A DNA stretch of 6,470 bases, taken from assembly GCA_937901365.1 (NCBI GenBank), contig CALCEF010000129.1, forward strand, positions 1 to 6,470, read 5' to 3'. Every line of letters starts with the position of its first letter. The first letter of the stretch is position 1. Source of the DNA: an uncultured euryarchaeote (GTDB lineage: Archaea > Thermoplasmatota > Poseidoniia > Poseidoniales > Thalassarchaeaceae). A program made the position numbers and the translations under genes. Shown piece by piece: positions 5,591 through 6,470 of this stretch. The notes beneath the pieces were generated by a model. The model saw only the letters and a program-made list of their open reading frames with translations. It was not told where the DNA came from and made no database searches.

Positions 5591-6470
5591 ATCTAGGTGC
5601 GCTGTTTAGTAGTACGGATATGGCCAGCACACTGATTCCAGAATGGATTCTTCTGCTGGGAATCATTGCGATGATTGTCGTTCCAAACCTTGGAAATGCT
5701 ACCTTCCGTCTCCCGATTCCTGGAAAGGCTTGGCGCATTCCCTATTTCATCGGTGGAAAGCGGTTCTCGCTGACCAGCGACCCCCGCTTACCTTCAGCGA
5801 TTGCGGCCTTCACGCTCTTTGCATCGTTCATCACCGCTCTGTTGAGTCAGATGGGCGAAATGGGTGTGGCCGAATCCTGTGTGGCCATGAGAGACGGCAT
5901 CGCCAGAGCAGGACCAGAATGGTGCAATGGAGGATCTGTCATCCTACAGGTAGATGCCTTCAGCCGATTGATGGAGATGATTTTCACAGCGGCTCTCCTA
6001 CTCGCAGTCATTGCCAATTGGGACCGCCTCCCCGCCACACCACACCACCGTATCGCCCTCAAGACTCAGCGTGACGAGGTCGTAGAGGGTCGACGCCTGC
6101 ACCGCCTACTCAACAACCGACGCCAGGTCGATTTCGCACTGCTTGTTCTCATGGTTGCGCTCGGAATGTCGACAGTGGCCCTTTCCGCGAACCTCTTCAT
6201 GCTCTTCGTCGGTCTCGAACTGGCGAGCATGGCCTCCTACGTGTTGATCGCTTTCAACAAGGAAACTCAAACCGGTCCAGAGGCTGGTGTCAAGTATTTC
6301 ATCGTCGGTAGCGTTGCCAGTGCCATTGGACTCTACGGCCTTTCAATGCTATACATTTGGAATGGTGATCTATCGATTGCGAGCCTAAAGGCAGCATGGG
6401 CGGATGGTCCGAATGGAATGGCTACCATCGGTCTGGGAATGATGTTGGTCGCCTTTGGTTTCAAGGTCAG
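5587..6470 (+). CDS. nuoN: NADH-quinone oxidoreductase-like subunit N (proximal antiporter-like proton pump), 3' partial
   Basis: The frame opened by ATG 5587 has no stop and runs off the window: 294 complete codons plus two bases. It is the antiporter-like subunit next to NuoK. The first helices are at about 17-33, 69-88, 122-143, 183-200 and 203-223. Channel residues are E211 in LFVGLELASMASYVLIAF, K236 in AGVKYFIVGSVASAIGLYG and K293 in AFGFKV near the break, matching E. coli NuoN E133, K217 and K247. Two hydrophilic, basic stretches are longer than in E. coli: residues 34-68 between helices 1 and 2, and 144-181 between helices 3 and 4. By family topology both would face the cytoplasm. The outer loop between helices 2 and 3 has C98 and C113. 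The missing part should hold the remaining ~9 helices. Confidence 0.95.
   Translation, partial: MNLGALFSSTDMASTLIPEWILLLGIIAMIVVPNLGNATFRLPIPGKAWRIPYFIGGKRFSLTSDPRLPSAIAAFTLFASFITALLSQMGEMGVAESCVAMRDGIARAGPEWCNGGSVILQVDAFSRLMEMIFTAALLLAVIANWDRLPATPHHRIALKTQRDEVVEGRRLHRLLNNRRQVDFALLVLMVALGMSTVALSANLFMLFVGLELASMASYVLIAFNKETQTGPEAGVKYFIVGSVASAIGLYGLSMLYIWNGDLSIASLKAAWADGPNGMATIGLGMMLVAFGFKV

Noticed and set aside
5643..6074. Plus-strand open frame inside nuoN in another frame
   Set aside because: Low-complexity Arg/His/Cys-rich product, while the nuoN frame from 5587 carries the conserved NuoN motifs over the same bases.
1373..6470. Mrp-type Na+/H+ antiporter or membrane-bound hydrogenase cluster
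   Set aside because: NuoK, L, M and N homologues occur there too, but the NuoI ferredoxin subunit, the order I-J-K-L-M-N and the NuoL lateral helix point to a complex I operon.

Overview
The window is one uninterrupted piece of a complex I-type operon (NADH-quinone oxidoreductase, or its archaeal Fpo/Fqo-like relatives). All genes lie on the + strand, in the order nuoI (5' end outside the window), nuoJ1, nuoJ2, nuoK, nuoL, nuoM, nuoN (3' end outside the window). Essentially every base is coding. No gap exceeds about 15 bases, and I see no RNA gene, mobile element, CRISPR array, promoter or terminator.

The sequence suggests an archaeon, most likely euryarchaeal, possibly a marine Thermoplasmata/Poseidoniales-like lineage. 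The reasons are that NuoJ is split into two genes as in haloarchaea and methanogen Fpo operons; ribosome-binding sites are the strong archaeal form GGAGGTGA; and genes are joined by ATGA overlaps. Base composition is moderate (about half GC by eye). The lineage is an inference and cannot be fixed from this window. No electron-input subunit (NuoE/F/G or FpoF) is in view, so the electron donor (NADH, F420H2, ferredoxin or other) is unknown.

Layout: 2-793 encodes the two-[4Fe-4S] subunit that carries electrons toward the quinone site. 790-1376 holds the two halves of NuoJ, and 1373-1675 holds NuoK; together these form the hydrophilic-axis link between the quinone chamber and the pumps. 1685-3970 (NuoL), 3971-5590 (NuoM) and 5587-6470 (NuoN, partial) are the three antiporter-like proton-pumping subunits. 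The key Glu/Lys/His residues can be read in each, so the pump looks functional. Tight spacing and coupled starts would help keep subunit stoichiometry.

Most of this is ordinary core bioenergetics. The parts worth a second look are lineage-specific additions: a strongly acidic ~80-90 residue insert between the two Fe-S motifs of NuoI, a His/Asp-rich loop in NuoL, an apparent extra N-terminal membrane segment in NuoL, basic cytoplasmic inserts in NuoN, and paired cysteines in the same external loop of NuoM and NuoN.
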